DNA of 64,000 nt, from NCBI RefSeq assembly GCF_022201045.2, contig NC_068561.1, forward strand, positions 18,540,501 to 18,604,500. The letters run 5' to 3'. The position numbers were made by a program, and so were the translations under genes. This DNA comes from Citrus sinensis (Eukaryota > Streptophyta > Magnoliopsida > Sapindales > Rutaceae). The notes beneath the pieces were generated by a model. That model was not told the DNA's origin, made no database searches, and saw nothing but the letters and a program-made list of their open reading frames with translations. Below, piece after piece: positions 46,249-56,999 of the stretch. The first letter of the stretch is position 1. Each line of letters starts with the position of its first letter.

Positions 46249-46922
46249 GAGTATACGTCGGTGATGGAATGGTGATCCATTTCACTCGGGAAGCAGGTCA
46301 GGAAATTGGCACTGGAACTGTTTTAGACCGTATCATTTTTAGTTCATCTCCTGCTCGTCCTTCAGATAATCCATGTCCCAGGTGTGGCGATTACTGGAGG
46401 GATGACGGAGTCATCCTATCCTGCATTGACTGTTTTCTTTACGGTGGTGAGCTTTACCTCTTTGAGTATGATGTCTCACCAGCTCTCTTTCTCGCCAAAC
46501 CTCGAGGAGGGACTTGCACACTTGCCAAATCTGATCCACCAGAAGATGTCGTCCATCGTGCCAATTTCCTCCTCCAGAATGGTTTTGGTGTCTACCATGT
46601 GTTCAATAACAACTGTGAGGACTTTGCAATCTACTGTAAAACAGGTCTTCTTGTGATAACTAGCCTCAGCGTTGGTCGGAGTGGGCAGGCAGCGTCCTTG
46701 CTAGCCGCTGTAAGTGCTGTTGTTTCTTCACCACTCCGATACTTGACTACCAGCTGCACTGGCCTGGCAGCAGTGGGTTATGGTATGTATTGTGCTAGCG
46801 GATTGGTTTCTGATATTGGAGTACGACGTGATGTGGCTAAAGTCCCCGTTGAGAGGCTTGTTGCTCATCCTAGCTTAGACGATGCAAGTCTGGCATCTGA
46901 TAGTAACGCCAAAGAAGGATGA
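46249..46922 (+). pseudogene. LRAT/NC-domain copy 3, exon 2 only
   Basis: This is a 674-base match to exon 2 of copy 2, same length, open throughout. From the first ATG (46269) it gives 217 residues differing from copy 2 at about six positions. The acceptor (gaaccag) is intact, but no exon 1 lies upstream because the duplication began inside the intron. The missing part holds GDHIY and the first conserved His (AHHG), so a protein from the internal ATG would lack part of the presumed active site. The Cys motif remains. It may be silent, or may have gained a new first exon from the F-box 3' flank. Confidence 0.8.
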
Positions 46923-48623
46923 TATATTGACTCCCAATTATCTTTTGGGATGTTTCTTTTGTTGTTGTATTAAGTGTCTTGTTGATCATTGGATGTATCT
47001 TTTGTTGTTGTACCAAGTGTCTCATTGCTTGGGTCCTCGAAAATGTAGAAATATGCTCTTCATTGTAATGGGATATTTATTTGTATTCAGTAGCCTCACT
47101 CCTGACTACTATATAAAACTAGAATATGTGTTTTTTATTTTTAATATTACATTACAATGGTACAGCTCAATTAAAACCCAGCTTGATCATTTGCTCAAAT
47201 GAAGGAGAGTTATAAATATAAATGAACCCTTGAGATGAGAAGGTGACCATCTCCCATCTCAGAGTGGCTACTGGTTGAGCTCTATTCACAAATTCACATA
47301 CACGTATAATTTTACTTGTCTGCTCTCTTAATCAATCACCTTAATCCAAAAATTACTTTTCTTCTTCTTCTTCTTATTACGACACTGTCTTGCTATTGGG
47401 ACACTTTTTTCTTTTTTCTTTTTTTTCCTTCGAATATAAACGCCTTTTTTTTTCTTTTTTTTTGTGGTTCAACTAATATAAGAAGATGAAAATCCTAACT
47501 TTTTTAACATAATAAAAAAAATTAAAACTGAAATAGAGAAAACGTTAAAGTGATATATATATATATATATATAAATGTATGTATGTGTGTATAAAAAGTA
47601 GTTTAAGATGTCATGTACAATATTTAACTTAATTAATTACAAATATATTGCTAGATGTGTTTCGAAAATATTTTAATAGGTCATGTTAAAGGGTTTGAAT
47701 TGACATTACACGATGGTTCGTTTTATAATTCTGTCATTAATATGAAAAAATAGATCAAGAATTTAAACTTTAATAAGATAAAAGAAAAATGGTGTTAACT
47801 CGAATATAATTCATTTAATAATCTTATTAAATTTAATAACTCAACTTTATTTATTTGTGGTGTATTTATATCTAGATATTTAACCTAGAATTGACCTAAA
47901 TGAGTTTCACTAGAATTCTACTTGTGAATATATCAATAGAATCGTACAAGGAGAATTCAACCGGTAAATATATAAGTAGAAATACCAGATTAAAAAAAAG
48001 AAAGTTAAAAGTAAGAAAAAAATGTAAAAGAGAGACTAAGGCCAGTTTGGGATTACGGTTGCTGATTAAATAAGTTACTTATGTTATGCGGATGCAATAA
48101 GCAGCTAATTAAAAAAGTAACTTGTTTTGATAAACTGTGTTGTTGCGATTACTGTGAGTTTGAAAAGTAGTGTACATACGTTTGGTAAATTTTATTACAA
48201 ATGTATTATTTTATCATATAATGACCAAAATATACGTAAGTTTAAATTACCTTTTATTTTTTTGAAGTATATTTAATAATGTTTAGATATGCTATTTTCT
48301 TTTTAAAACACGTAAAATTATATTATGAGAAAAAAACTTAATAATTTATTATATAAAATATGATAAAAATTCATACTAATATATAATTCACATAAAATAA
48401 AAAAGTAATATACATTACTTTCACATTAAACTTGTTGTAATAAATACAATGACTATAGAAAAAATATAAATAGATTGAATGTTAAAAGCCATGGTTATGA
48501 AATTGATTTTAAAAGTTATGGTTAATTTTCATGTGAAATTGTTCATAGTTCAAAAAAATTTATATAATTATATGCAAGTCTTTTTTAATCTTATAATAGA
48601 AAATACAAGTATAAGATAAAAAA

Positions 48624-49333
48624 GGAGATTGCCAATTTCCTCCCTACAGTAATCAACATATACCATTTCCCCCCTGCTGTTTTTATAATGGCCAAAAACC
48701 TCCCTGATAACATAAGTTTACAATATTACCCTTATTGTCAACTACTCTTTTATTTATATTTATTATAAATTAAATAAATCACATGAATATAAACTAAATA
48801 AAAAATTAAGCATTAAAAACAAGAAATATATGTTTTGATATGAGAAAAAAATTAACAATAAAATTTTTTCTTGTACTTATTTATTTTGTGAAAATTTTCT
48901 TATAATAAATATATAAGAAAGTTATTATAAAATGATAAAAAAATTATTATAAGAAAATTTGAATGACAAATAAAAATTTATTATAAGATAAATAATAAAA
49001 TATTTTGCCTATACTTTTTACATTTAATTTTAAAATATTACAAAATGTTTATTATAAGAAAATGTTCACAAAATAAATAATTAAAAAAAATTATTATTAA
49101 TTTTTTTGCTCATATCAAAATATATATTTCTTGTTTTTAATACTTGATTTTTTTTATTTAGTTTCTATTCATGTAATTTATTTAATTTATAATAAATGTA
49201 AATAAAAAAGTAATTAAAAATAAGGGTAATATTGTAAACTTATGCTGTCAGGGGGTTTTTTGGCCATTATAAAAACAGTAGGGGGGTAAATGGTATATGT
49301 TAATTACTACAGGGGGGAAGTGGCAATCCCCCT
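48624..49333. mobile_element. Fold-back MITE nested in the Harbinger-like element
   Basis: About 115 bases at each end are inverted copies: gccaatttcctccctacag and ttataatggccaaaaacctc at the left match, on the other strand, gccacttcccccctgtag and ttataatggccaaaaaaccc at the right. The centre is AT-rich and partly self-complementary, so the whole 710 bp can fold back. An ATAAAAAA-type direct repeat of about 8 bases flanks it (48616-48623 and 49334-49341), which would suit hAT or Mutator-type insertion. No coding sequence. Confidence 0.75.
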
Positions 49334-49456
49334 ATAAAAAATATGAACTTACTTGATCAAAACTTTAATATTGGAGAGAATATATAGCAGTTGGAGTGGT
49401 AATTTGATTGTGGTGGTAATATGATATCTAATGGCATATATATTAGAGTGTATGAA

Positions 49457-49700
49457 AAATATAACATAATTATTTTTGTTAAAATATTAATTAAGGTTAC
49501 AATAGGAACAGTAAAAAGATATGGTAGCCTATTTAATAAGCTATTTATGAAAAATAACCCCCTACCTACTTTTAAAAGCTACTATCAAAATATAACATAA
49601 TTATTTTTGTTAAAATATTAATTAAGATTACAATAGGAACAATAAAAAGATATGGTAGCCTATTTAATAAGCTATTTATGAAAAATAATCACCTACCTAC
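49457..49700. repeat. Two-copy direct repeat, ~120 bp
   Basis: A segment beginning aaatataacataattatttt and containing gatatggtagcctatttaat is present at about 49457-49576 and again, nearly identical, at about 49577-49700, inside the Harbinger-like element. The similarity implies a recent tandem duplication. Confidence 0.8.
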
Positions 49701-50199
49701 TTTTAAAAGCTACTGTCAAAATGGAGAAAATTATGAAATAAACAGTTTTTACTAAATTTACCAAACATTATTTTTATCACAAATTATGAAATAAACAACT
49801 TATTTAGTTTCAACCTTAATCTCAAACTGGCCTAAGAAATTGAAAATAAAACTGAAATTAGCCATCATCTGTCACCTAGCTCCGAGGCCACCGTTTGGGC
49901 ACTCCTTAAGAGTTATAATAATTATTATTATTTTCAGCCTTTTGAGATTTTAGATTATGGTTGTTTATTTATTTAATTGGACTTTTTGGCTAATGGTCAG
50001 CAATTTAAACAATTTAAATAAGTTTGCTTTTAATTTGAGGAGTTTATGTGTTATGATTAATAATTGATTATAGATAGGAATTTGATTCTTTCCTTTTTGT
50101 TTTCCGATTCAAAATATATTCATTAACGTTCTGTGTTTTCCTGTGTGAACTTTTAGAGAGAGAGGGAGAAAAAATGAAAGACAATTGTAGTAAGTAGCC

Positions 50200-50540
50200 C
50201 ACATATAGAGTCTTTTTCTTGCATTGCAAGTTAATTGGCTCTAATATTATGCCCTTTCCAAATTAAATTATATTTTTTTAATGTTTCTTTCCTAACGTAA
50301 TTTTCGGGTTTTGGTTAATTCACCCAAATAGGAGTTCGCTTCTGCATTGTAATAAGAAAATAAAAATAGACTTAATAAGTGCGTAGAACAACTGCCATTG
50401 GACTCTTCTAACTTAACCAAGGTCCTCGGTTTGAGACTTGGAATGCAACTGCGTTAAATACTTGTTGAGCCTTAGTGGTCTTACCTGACTCAAATTTAGA
50501 TTAGTCGGGGCCCAATGTAGTTATCGTGATAAACAAGTTA
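50200..50540 (+). pseudogene. F-box gene remnant in block B with coding part replaced
   Basis: The first-exon counterpart at about 50205 reads ATAGAGTCT where block A has ATGGAGTCT, so the start codon is lost. The second exon's beginning (gagttcgcttctgcattgtaa) is still recognisable to about 50368. The next ~1.57 kb of the gene are absent. In their place are about 155 unrelated bases (50375-50530), after which F-box downstream sequence resumes (cgtgaattattgg). The gene is dead. Confidence 0.75.
50375..50530. mobile_element. Unrelated 155-bp patch, possibly a SINE piece
   Basis: The segment is not found in block A. It contains cctcggtttgagacttgg, which is close to a pol III B box (GGTTCGANNC). 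No oligo-A tail or target duplication was seen, so it could equally be filler DNA joined during the deletion. Confidence 0.3.
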
Positions 50541-50770
50541 TCGTGAATTATTGGCTAGAGTGAGATATGTCATTATTCGTAATTCTTATCATTAGACTGG
50601 AAATGAAAGAAACCCCCCATTGTTTTCATTTTTTGATTATTGTTAATAATGAAATTAATGCTAAGCAAAGTACTTTCTAATGATAAGTTGATATAAGTGT
50701 CACAATATTTATTTTATTGTTTAATTTGTTTTTACGAGCACTATACATACATATACATATACATACTTAC

Positions 50771-50803
<33 letters not shown>

Positions 50804-50889
50804 GTATTAGATAATTACACTATTAAGTCGCACACTATTAAATCTCACGATTTAATAAATTTTCTAGATTTTAACAAAATTAAGGATTC

Positions 50890-50900
50890 TGAATTGAAAT

Positions 50901-50968
<68 letters not shown>
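50890..50968. repeat. (TA)n microsatellite
   Basis: A TA run of nearly 80 bases. A related ATAC/TA-rich tract lies just before it at 50745-50800. Such runs vary in length and are error-prone in assembly. Confidence 0.9.
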
Positions 50969-50969
<1 letters not shown>

Positions 50970-51239
50970 CATAATCTTTGTCCTCAAAAGTAGACTCGCA
51001 TGAAGTCAAAAACCGCAGAACATCACAATTTTGAATGGAACACTTAAACTGAAATACAATTAGAAAATTTCATAGAATACTAAAATTGATTTAAATCCAC
51101 CAACAAAGAAATATTTGGACATTAGAACTCACATTAACTAAAAGTTGTAATCTGAATGTAACAATATTTTGAATGGTCAATTTAGCACAGTTCTCTAATT
51201 GCCGCAAAGACATCATCTATTTGTAGAAATTTTTAACAA

Positions 51240-52260
51240 GATCATCAGGTCAAATTTTTGGGGCCTCTTCCCATGAAGATTTCACCACAGCAGCAGCAAT
51301 GCAACCTTTATTTCTCATATGTGTCAAAGTATTCTTCATATTTTTCTTCACACCACGACTTGTCTCATGACGTATTATCAGTTTAAGCTCTGTGTACTTT
51401 AACATTCTCACACTTGGAGATTTGATTAAGAATCAATCAATCTTTACACCATTATTTCTGCTTCGCCATTGTTATGTTGCTTATGTTTCTGCTAGACCAC
51501 AAGAGATTTACTCCATACAAACTTGTTAGCATTTATTGGCTTGGTCAAAACATCTATTAAGTTTTTCTTAGTATGGATTTTCCGCAAATCCACTCTTTCA
51601 TTTTCCACACTAGATAACATTTCATCAACTAACATTAAATGTAGACCAATAATTACAGTTATGTCCATCTCATTCCACTTGGCATCATCAGTTATCTCCT
51701 TGAGCTTTTCTCTCATTGTTGCCAAGCAATTATTTTTTCTCAAAATAATCTTTATCTTCATTTTCCATAATAAATAATTGTTTTGCCACCATTATTTTTC
51801 ACCATGAACTGTCTTTATTAGGTTCGACTCCTACCATTTTACGTGAACAGTAAGGTATACATAAACAACAATGTATATGTGAATGGTATAGTATACGTGA
51901 ATAGAGACATGTACGTGAATAGTAAGGTTTACATGAATAGTAATGTATACGTGAAGGTATAGTATACATGAAAAATATTGTATACGTGAATAACGTCATG
52001 TACGTGAACAATACCTCAACTCTAAAAAATATAATGAATAGCTTTGATACCAGTGTTAGGAAATTGATGGGTGAAGTAGGGCCACAGCTATAATGAAATT
52101 GAAGAAAAATGAAGAAAAAACACATAAAGAGGACACAAAAATTTACGTGGTTCGACTTTTAGCATATGTCTATAGGTGAAGACATAAGGAAAAATTTTAC
52201 TAGTAAAAAAAAGTTATAAATATTGCAGTATTTTGTCTGACCACCCAAAACCCTAATGCA
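51240..52260 (-). mobile_element. Broken Ty1/Copia LTR retrotransposon remnant
   Basis: On the minus strand the sequence at 51492-51761 matches the very end of a Copia pol (RNase H tail, with DLRKIHTKKNLIDVLTKP). At 52042-52053 the minus strand reads TGGTATCAAAGC, a primer-binding-site-like sequence, directly beside an LTR-like end (plus strand TGTTAGG at 52054). Thus an LTR piece lies to the right (about 52054-52260) and most of the interior is missing. The element is broken and clearly old; its left end could not be fixed. Confidence 0.65.
51840..52015. repeat. Minisatellite of GTATACGTGAATAG-type units
   Basis: About ten degenerate units of roughly 13-19 bases, variants of (ag)tatacgtgaatag and catgtacgtgaatag, are tandemly arranged inside the Copia remnant. 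Confidence 0.8.
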
Positions 52261-53170
52261 GTCATACTCTTAAATCGCTAGAGAAAGAAAAATCAAGAGT
52301 TAAGTGAAAAAAAAACTAAGAGTTCTAATTCATTGCTGACTTTGTTAAATTCAAGCATCATATTTGGTGCTGACTTTAACACAATAAACCTCTCTCGAGT
52401 AATTTCTTCTTCGTCACTACTAATTTCTTCGGTGAGTTTTCGTATTTCATCTCTCAATTCATCTACTTTTGCTTCTAAAGTGACCATCTGCTCCAGCTAC
52501 GCTAAGGGGGTAGTCACAATGAGAATAATAACTACCCCCAACCAAATTGCAATTTGTCTTTTGGACACCACTTTAGGAGCCGTTGTAGCATTGTGTGAGC
52601 CTTCAGTTTTAGCCAACATGCGGGAGTCTTAAGTAGTTTCACTGCCTTCTTTAGCAGCAGTTAGAAACTTTTCACTAGTGTAATTATCCATGAGAAATGA
52701 ACTGGGTTCAGTGCTATCTTTGGGGGCAGGGGTGACTTCTTTGCTTTCTTAAGCAACAACATGTGTTTCCTTAACATTTTCATTGATAGTTACTGGATTT
52801 CGAATGTCATTCATAGCTACATCCCTCTTATCTTCTTTTGCTCCTGAAAAGAATTTTTGTTGTTGCTTAAGATTTTCACTTTAAGAGCCATTGTAGCATT
52901 GTGTGAGCCTTCAGTTTTAGCCAACAGGCGGGAGTCTTCAGTAGTTTCACTGCCTTCTTTAGCAGCAGCTAGAAACTTTTCACTAGTATAATTGTCCTTG
53001 AGAAATGAACTGGGTTCAGTGCTATCTTTGGGGGCAGGGGTGACTTCTTTGCTTTCTTAAGCAACAACATGTGTTTCCTTAACATTTTCATTGATAGTTA
53101 CTGGATTTCGAATGTCATTCATAGCTACATCCCTCTTATCTTCTTTTGCTTCTGAAAAGATTTTTTGTCC
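52260..53170 (-). pseudogene. Decayed membrane/coiled-coil protein frame with internal duplication
   Basis: On the minus strand a broken frame encodes acidic, Lys-rich sequence, then a hydrophobic segment (RQIAIWLGVVIILIVTT), then a heptad-rich coiled coil (LEAKVDELRDEIRKLTEEIS). The frame has several interruptions. The hydrophilic part is present twice in tandem: plus-strand 52569-52857 and 52876-53163, spaced 307 bp and nearly identical. The family was not recognised; it may be a host gene or element cargo. Confidence 0.5.
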
Positions 53171-54332
53171 ATTATTTGCTCACATTTTAATCAAGTTGCA
53201 CATGTAAATGAAGTTTGACCATAGAATATAAAATATCCAAACAATTCAAAGACAATTTATTTCTTAGTGTGATTAAGAAACATAGCCAAGTCAAAGTTAA
53301 TTAACATGTAAAATAGAGCACGAGTTATGGAGCTCAATTTTGTCGCAAAGAGTAATAAATGATTTAAGTTTCGAGGTGAAATCAAAATGAAAGTACAAGC
53401 CATATTTAAACTTGACTCTATTGTATCTATTCAGTTTGAGCTATTAAATTTTGGAGCTCAATATTGTAGCAAAGGTATTATTATTGTAACAAAAAAAAAT
53501 ACAAAGTTGAAAGTGTCACACTACTACACTAGAGATGTCTTGAGATAATTTTTAAAATATAAGGATTAAATGAACACTTAGTTCAAAATATAATCACTAA
53601 AAGGGCATTTACCCTTAACATTGCATTAAATCTCAAATTTATTTATTTTATACTTCATTACAATATTATTTAATTTATGTTCTATATATCTCAAATTTAA
53701 TATGTCTTAATTATGATAGAATTAAATTAAGGCAATCTATATTAATTATTTAATTTTTGCAAAGTAATATTTGAGGGTACAACCTCGTTACACTAATTTA
53801 TAGGTGAGGTTATTTGCACTCTAAAATTTACTCTAAACACCTTATTAGTTTACACGCTCGTTCAATAAATTTTAATGAATAATTTTTACTCTGCACATAT
53901 TTTCTAATGCCACAATTATCCTTCATTAAGATTATTCCATTAACTTATTATTTTTTCTTACGCCCATGAGACTAGCAGCAGTCTCACCATATAATCCGAG
54001 CACCAAACATCAATGAATAAAAGAATTGCCATGAAAAATAGCAGTGTCGCTTTTAACATCATTAGATTGATTAATATTGAGAGCAACAATTTATTGTGTG
54101 GGGAAAAGGAACGGAGTACAGATGTGAGAAATGCGGGTTTCGGATCAAGACTCTGTTTGTGCAATACTCACCCGGAAACAATTCGTCTCATGAAATGTTA
54201 ATTTATTTTCTTGCTTTCCATTTTTCCCTTAAAATTTAAATTTTCTATTTTACATTTAATTTTATAACAACCTTCCCACATGAGAATTGCAGAGCAATGT
54301 TAAACGACTACATTGAATGTGAAATCATGGTA

Positions 54333-54367
<35 letters not shown>

Positions 54368-54371
54368 GGGA
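53171..54371. other. Intergenic, AT-rich
   Basis: No gene is supported. On the minus strand near 54071-53970 there is a signal-peptide-like frame (MLKATLLFFMAILLFIDVWC) but no recognisable mature part. An (AAT)n microsatellite lies at 54337-54366. Confidence 0.45.
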
Positions 54372-54615
54372 TATTATCACTTGTATACCCTTAGGTACTC
54401 CATTATCAAATTTACTACAATACTTTGAAGATATATCAGTCGTCCACCCTAAGTTGACAAAATGTATCTACTGTCCATTAAACCGTTAGTTGCCGTTTAA
54501 ATATGATGACGCCAGAGGGACAATCTAGTATTTTCATATGATACAAGTGATAATTTAAATGTATACAAGTGATAATAAGAGAATTTAAGAGTATACAAGT
54601 GATAATTTTCCTTTA
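54372..54615. mobile_element. Small MITE-like element with inverted ends
   Basis: The left end carries ttatcacttgtataccctta and the right end taagagtatacaagtgataa, its inverse with a mismatch. The same motif (tatacaagtgataat) occurs a second and third time just inside the right end. Length is about 240 bp with no coding sequence. Target duplication was not established. Confidence 0.6.
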
Positions 54616-55172
54616 TTTTAATTTAAGTTTCAAGGGTAAAATCTTCCTTTATTTTCAATTGATTCATGCGTGAGTGTTTTGTAACGGAAGACAAGCTTTT
54701 GCGCAACATTTTCAGCTCATCTTCTGGCTTCAGCGCAGTTGCTGAAGAAATTTGTAGTGCACTATTACACATTAAATTCCGGTTTCTATACAAATTATAG
54801 GATATAACACATAATCATTTTAACTATAACTCATTTAAATAATCTCTCCTCAACAATAGTATGAATTAATTTTACATTAAAGCACTTGAGATATCAGGCT
54901 CCCTTTAATTAAGGAAATAAGATATAAATTCTCTCTCTCCAAATCTCTTTATATTCCTTAAGCAACCTTCCATGAGCACTAAAGATAACCTCAAAACATA
55001 GTAGTCATTTTTCACAACTTCAAAGTGCAGTTACAACTATGAAAAATCGAAAGAGTTTTGTGCACAATGACATACAGACAGACATAAATGTCGAAGTAAA
55101 TTGACCTATTCCTCTGATTTACTGTAATTCATAAGGAATAAAACCCAAACCTAAATATCTATTACACACGGT
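54616..55172. other. Intergenic / 3' flank of the small membrane protein gene
   Basis: Nothing coding is seen. The right part should contain the 3'UTR of the minus-strand gene ending at 55173. Confidence 0.5.
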
Positions 55173-56388
55173 CTAATAAGGCCATAAATCAATTCCACCA
55201 GGCTTCTTGACAAGGATCTGATTGTATTCAGGCCTTGAAATCTGCACAGAATTTGTCAAATCAGTAGTAATTCGTAGCTTACACAAATACTGAGAAATCC
55301 AAGCAATTCATGTTGTAATCAGAGTCACAAGAGCTATTAAAATGCTCTATAGAAGCTAATGATGACTGGAATTCAAGACGCAAGCAAATCAAACGCTAGA
55401 AGCGTACTTCCTAGACTGTGAGAAAACAACATGAAGGAATTAAGAATGGAAGTCAGATTTTGGCCTGCCAGGTTAATACAAACAAAATGGAATTACACCT
55501 CCAAATCATTGATAAGAATCATATTGTGCACGTGTGCCATGTTTCTCAGCAATTTAATGCTCTTGGGTTCAAACTATAGCTGCTAAAGAGCATAAAACAA
55601 ACAAGCCAATGAATTGGATGCTCTTCTACATTTCCTAATTACCATGTACAGAGAATAAGTGGATAATTGATGCATTCCAAGAGAATAATGAAGCAAAAAT
55701 TGTACAGAATGTCTATGCATAGTTTTATGTTATCTGATAATGGAACACATTTTAACTAACAAATAACAATTTTGCATCTCACACAAGATCAGACGCCATT
55801 CACAAATATCAAAATTCTTCTCAACCGGCACAAGCAATAAAGTTTACCCATCTTCGAAAAGTTCAAAGTAATTCCTCAATACATCAAGCCCAAGACATTC
55901 AAACGATAACTACTACATAATAATCCCAGCGGTATCAACACTTTATGGAGTCAGAATCAAATCACAATCACTTGCAAAAAATTCAGGACAGGATTACAAA
56001 CACACACTGTAATCTGATTCAATATATGTTACTGTATCTGCTACAATCTTATTCAATAAATGTTTCTGTATTATCTCCCAATGATACACAAGTCAACCGT
56101 GTTAATTCTCTTTTTTTTTTCAACACATAAGTCACCCATCTCAGTTATCAATACCTTTTACATGAAAATTCTAAATCTGTTTTTTTTTTCCCTTTCTTTA
56201 CAATATAAAAAAATAAAGAATCGAGAGTGACGTACGAGATCTTTGAAGACAATAAAAGTGATGACGAGGAAGAGAAAGAAGAGTATCTCGAATTCCGCCA
56301 ATCTTACGAACGCAAACACCGCACTCACCGCTCTGCTAAACGCCGATTCATCCTTGTTTCTAGTCCCCGCTCGCTTTTCTCGTCCCAT
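55173..56388 (-). CDS. Small conserved-type membrane protein (73 residues)
   Basis: Two exons on the minus strand, 56388-56236 and 55241-55173, joined by a 994-bp GT-AG intron (donor GTACGT, acceptor GTGCAG). The protein has a basic N-terminus (MGREKRAGTRNKDES), one transmembrane helix at about residues 34-51 (EILFFLFLVITFIVFKDL) and a short tail, ISRPEYNQILVKKPGGIDLW, ending PY. The tail resembles that of a small plant membrane protein I recall as widely conserved but cannot name. Exon 2 is only 69 bases and lies in a region with no long reading frame. It shares a ~610-bp divergent promoter with the gene starting at 57000. Confidence 0.75.
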
Positions 56389-56999
56389 TTTCCGATTCCG
56401 GTCAAGAAGAATTTTCCAAAGCTGCTTGCTTTTTATTTTTCTAACAAAAATTTTCTTGCCTCTTTCATTTCTCGATTCTCATTCATCGTTGTCATTTTTT
56501 TCCCTTGGGCCTTCTTAATATTTGGGCTTTTAGTTGGGCCTAATAAGTTAGGTGTTCTTAGAAAACTTATCTAGTGTTTTCAGTATCAGCTAAAAAGATT
56601 CAATTGAAGAAGATAGCCGTTAGCGGAGAAATTTGAATCCCACTAAATAAATTAATAAATTAATTATAATATTGCATTTAAGTAACAGTAGAAACAAATC
56701 GGGGTTAGTGAGGGACTGAGGGGAAGCAGAATTCAGAACAGAGACAAAACGGCAGCGATTAGTTTCGTTTCGTTTCTCATATAAGCTAACGGCTATTCTT
56801 TCTCTCTAACGGACACACGTGCTTTGCCTGGGACCGCTCAAAATTTGAATTCCTCTCTCTCTTTTTCTTATTTGAAATTGACTTCTCGAACAACGTACCC
56901 CTCTCTCTATTCTTATCTCTTCGCATTTAACTCGTTAACGCACTCATTCCATATTACACGCTCGCGTTTCAAATTCTTTGTTCTTTTGGCCCGTTCCAA
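56389..56999. promoter_or_regulatory. Divergent intergenic region between two genes
   Basis: The minus-strand small membrane protein starts at 56388 and the plus-strand gene at 57000. The 611 bases between must hold both promoters. CT-rich tracts (about 56850-56915) and an acgtt/cacacgtgc element at about 56813-56822 lie on the plus-gene side. Confidence 0.5.

Larger units (their letters stand above)
48040..49832. mobile_element. PIF/Harbinger-like DNA element, non-autonomous, with nested MITE
   Basis: The ends are inverted: GGCCAGTTTGGGATTACGGT at 48040 against GGCCAGTTTGAGATTAAGGT when the right end (to 49832) is read on the other strand. TAA flanks both sides (48037-48039 and 49833-49835), the target size and sequence of PIF/Harbinger. 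No transposase is visible. Block A has the site without insert at about 42866 (gtaaaagagacaataaaaattt), so insertion followed the block duplication. A second element lies inside at 48624-49333 and a ~120-bp direct repeat at about 49457-49700. Confidence 0.8.
45613..51220. repeat. Tandem segmental duplication, block B
   Basis: The second copy contains LRAT copy 3 without exon 1, the matching 3' region, an insertion of nested DNA elements (48040-49832), the leader of the F-box gene (about 49850-50368), a gap where its coding part should be, and the F-box downstream region from about 50535. It ends near 51220 (gccgcaaagacatcatc against gccgcaaagacttc at 45596). Confidence 0.82.

Noticed and set aside
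45008-46922. F-box-LRAT fusion transcript
   Set aside because: Possible by read-through, but no splice donor in a matching phase was convincing without RNA data.
50717-50974. 85-codon frame of alternating Ile-Tyr
   Set aside because: Produced entirely by TA/ATAC microsatellites.
53958-54164. Minus-strand frame with a signal-peptide-like segment
   Set aside because: No mature cysteine-rich or other conserved part follows, nor a convincing second exon; kept only as a note.
56227-56574. 115-codon plus-strand frame
   Set aside because: It is the antisense of exon 1 of the small membrane protein and has no family features of its own.
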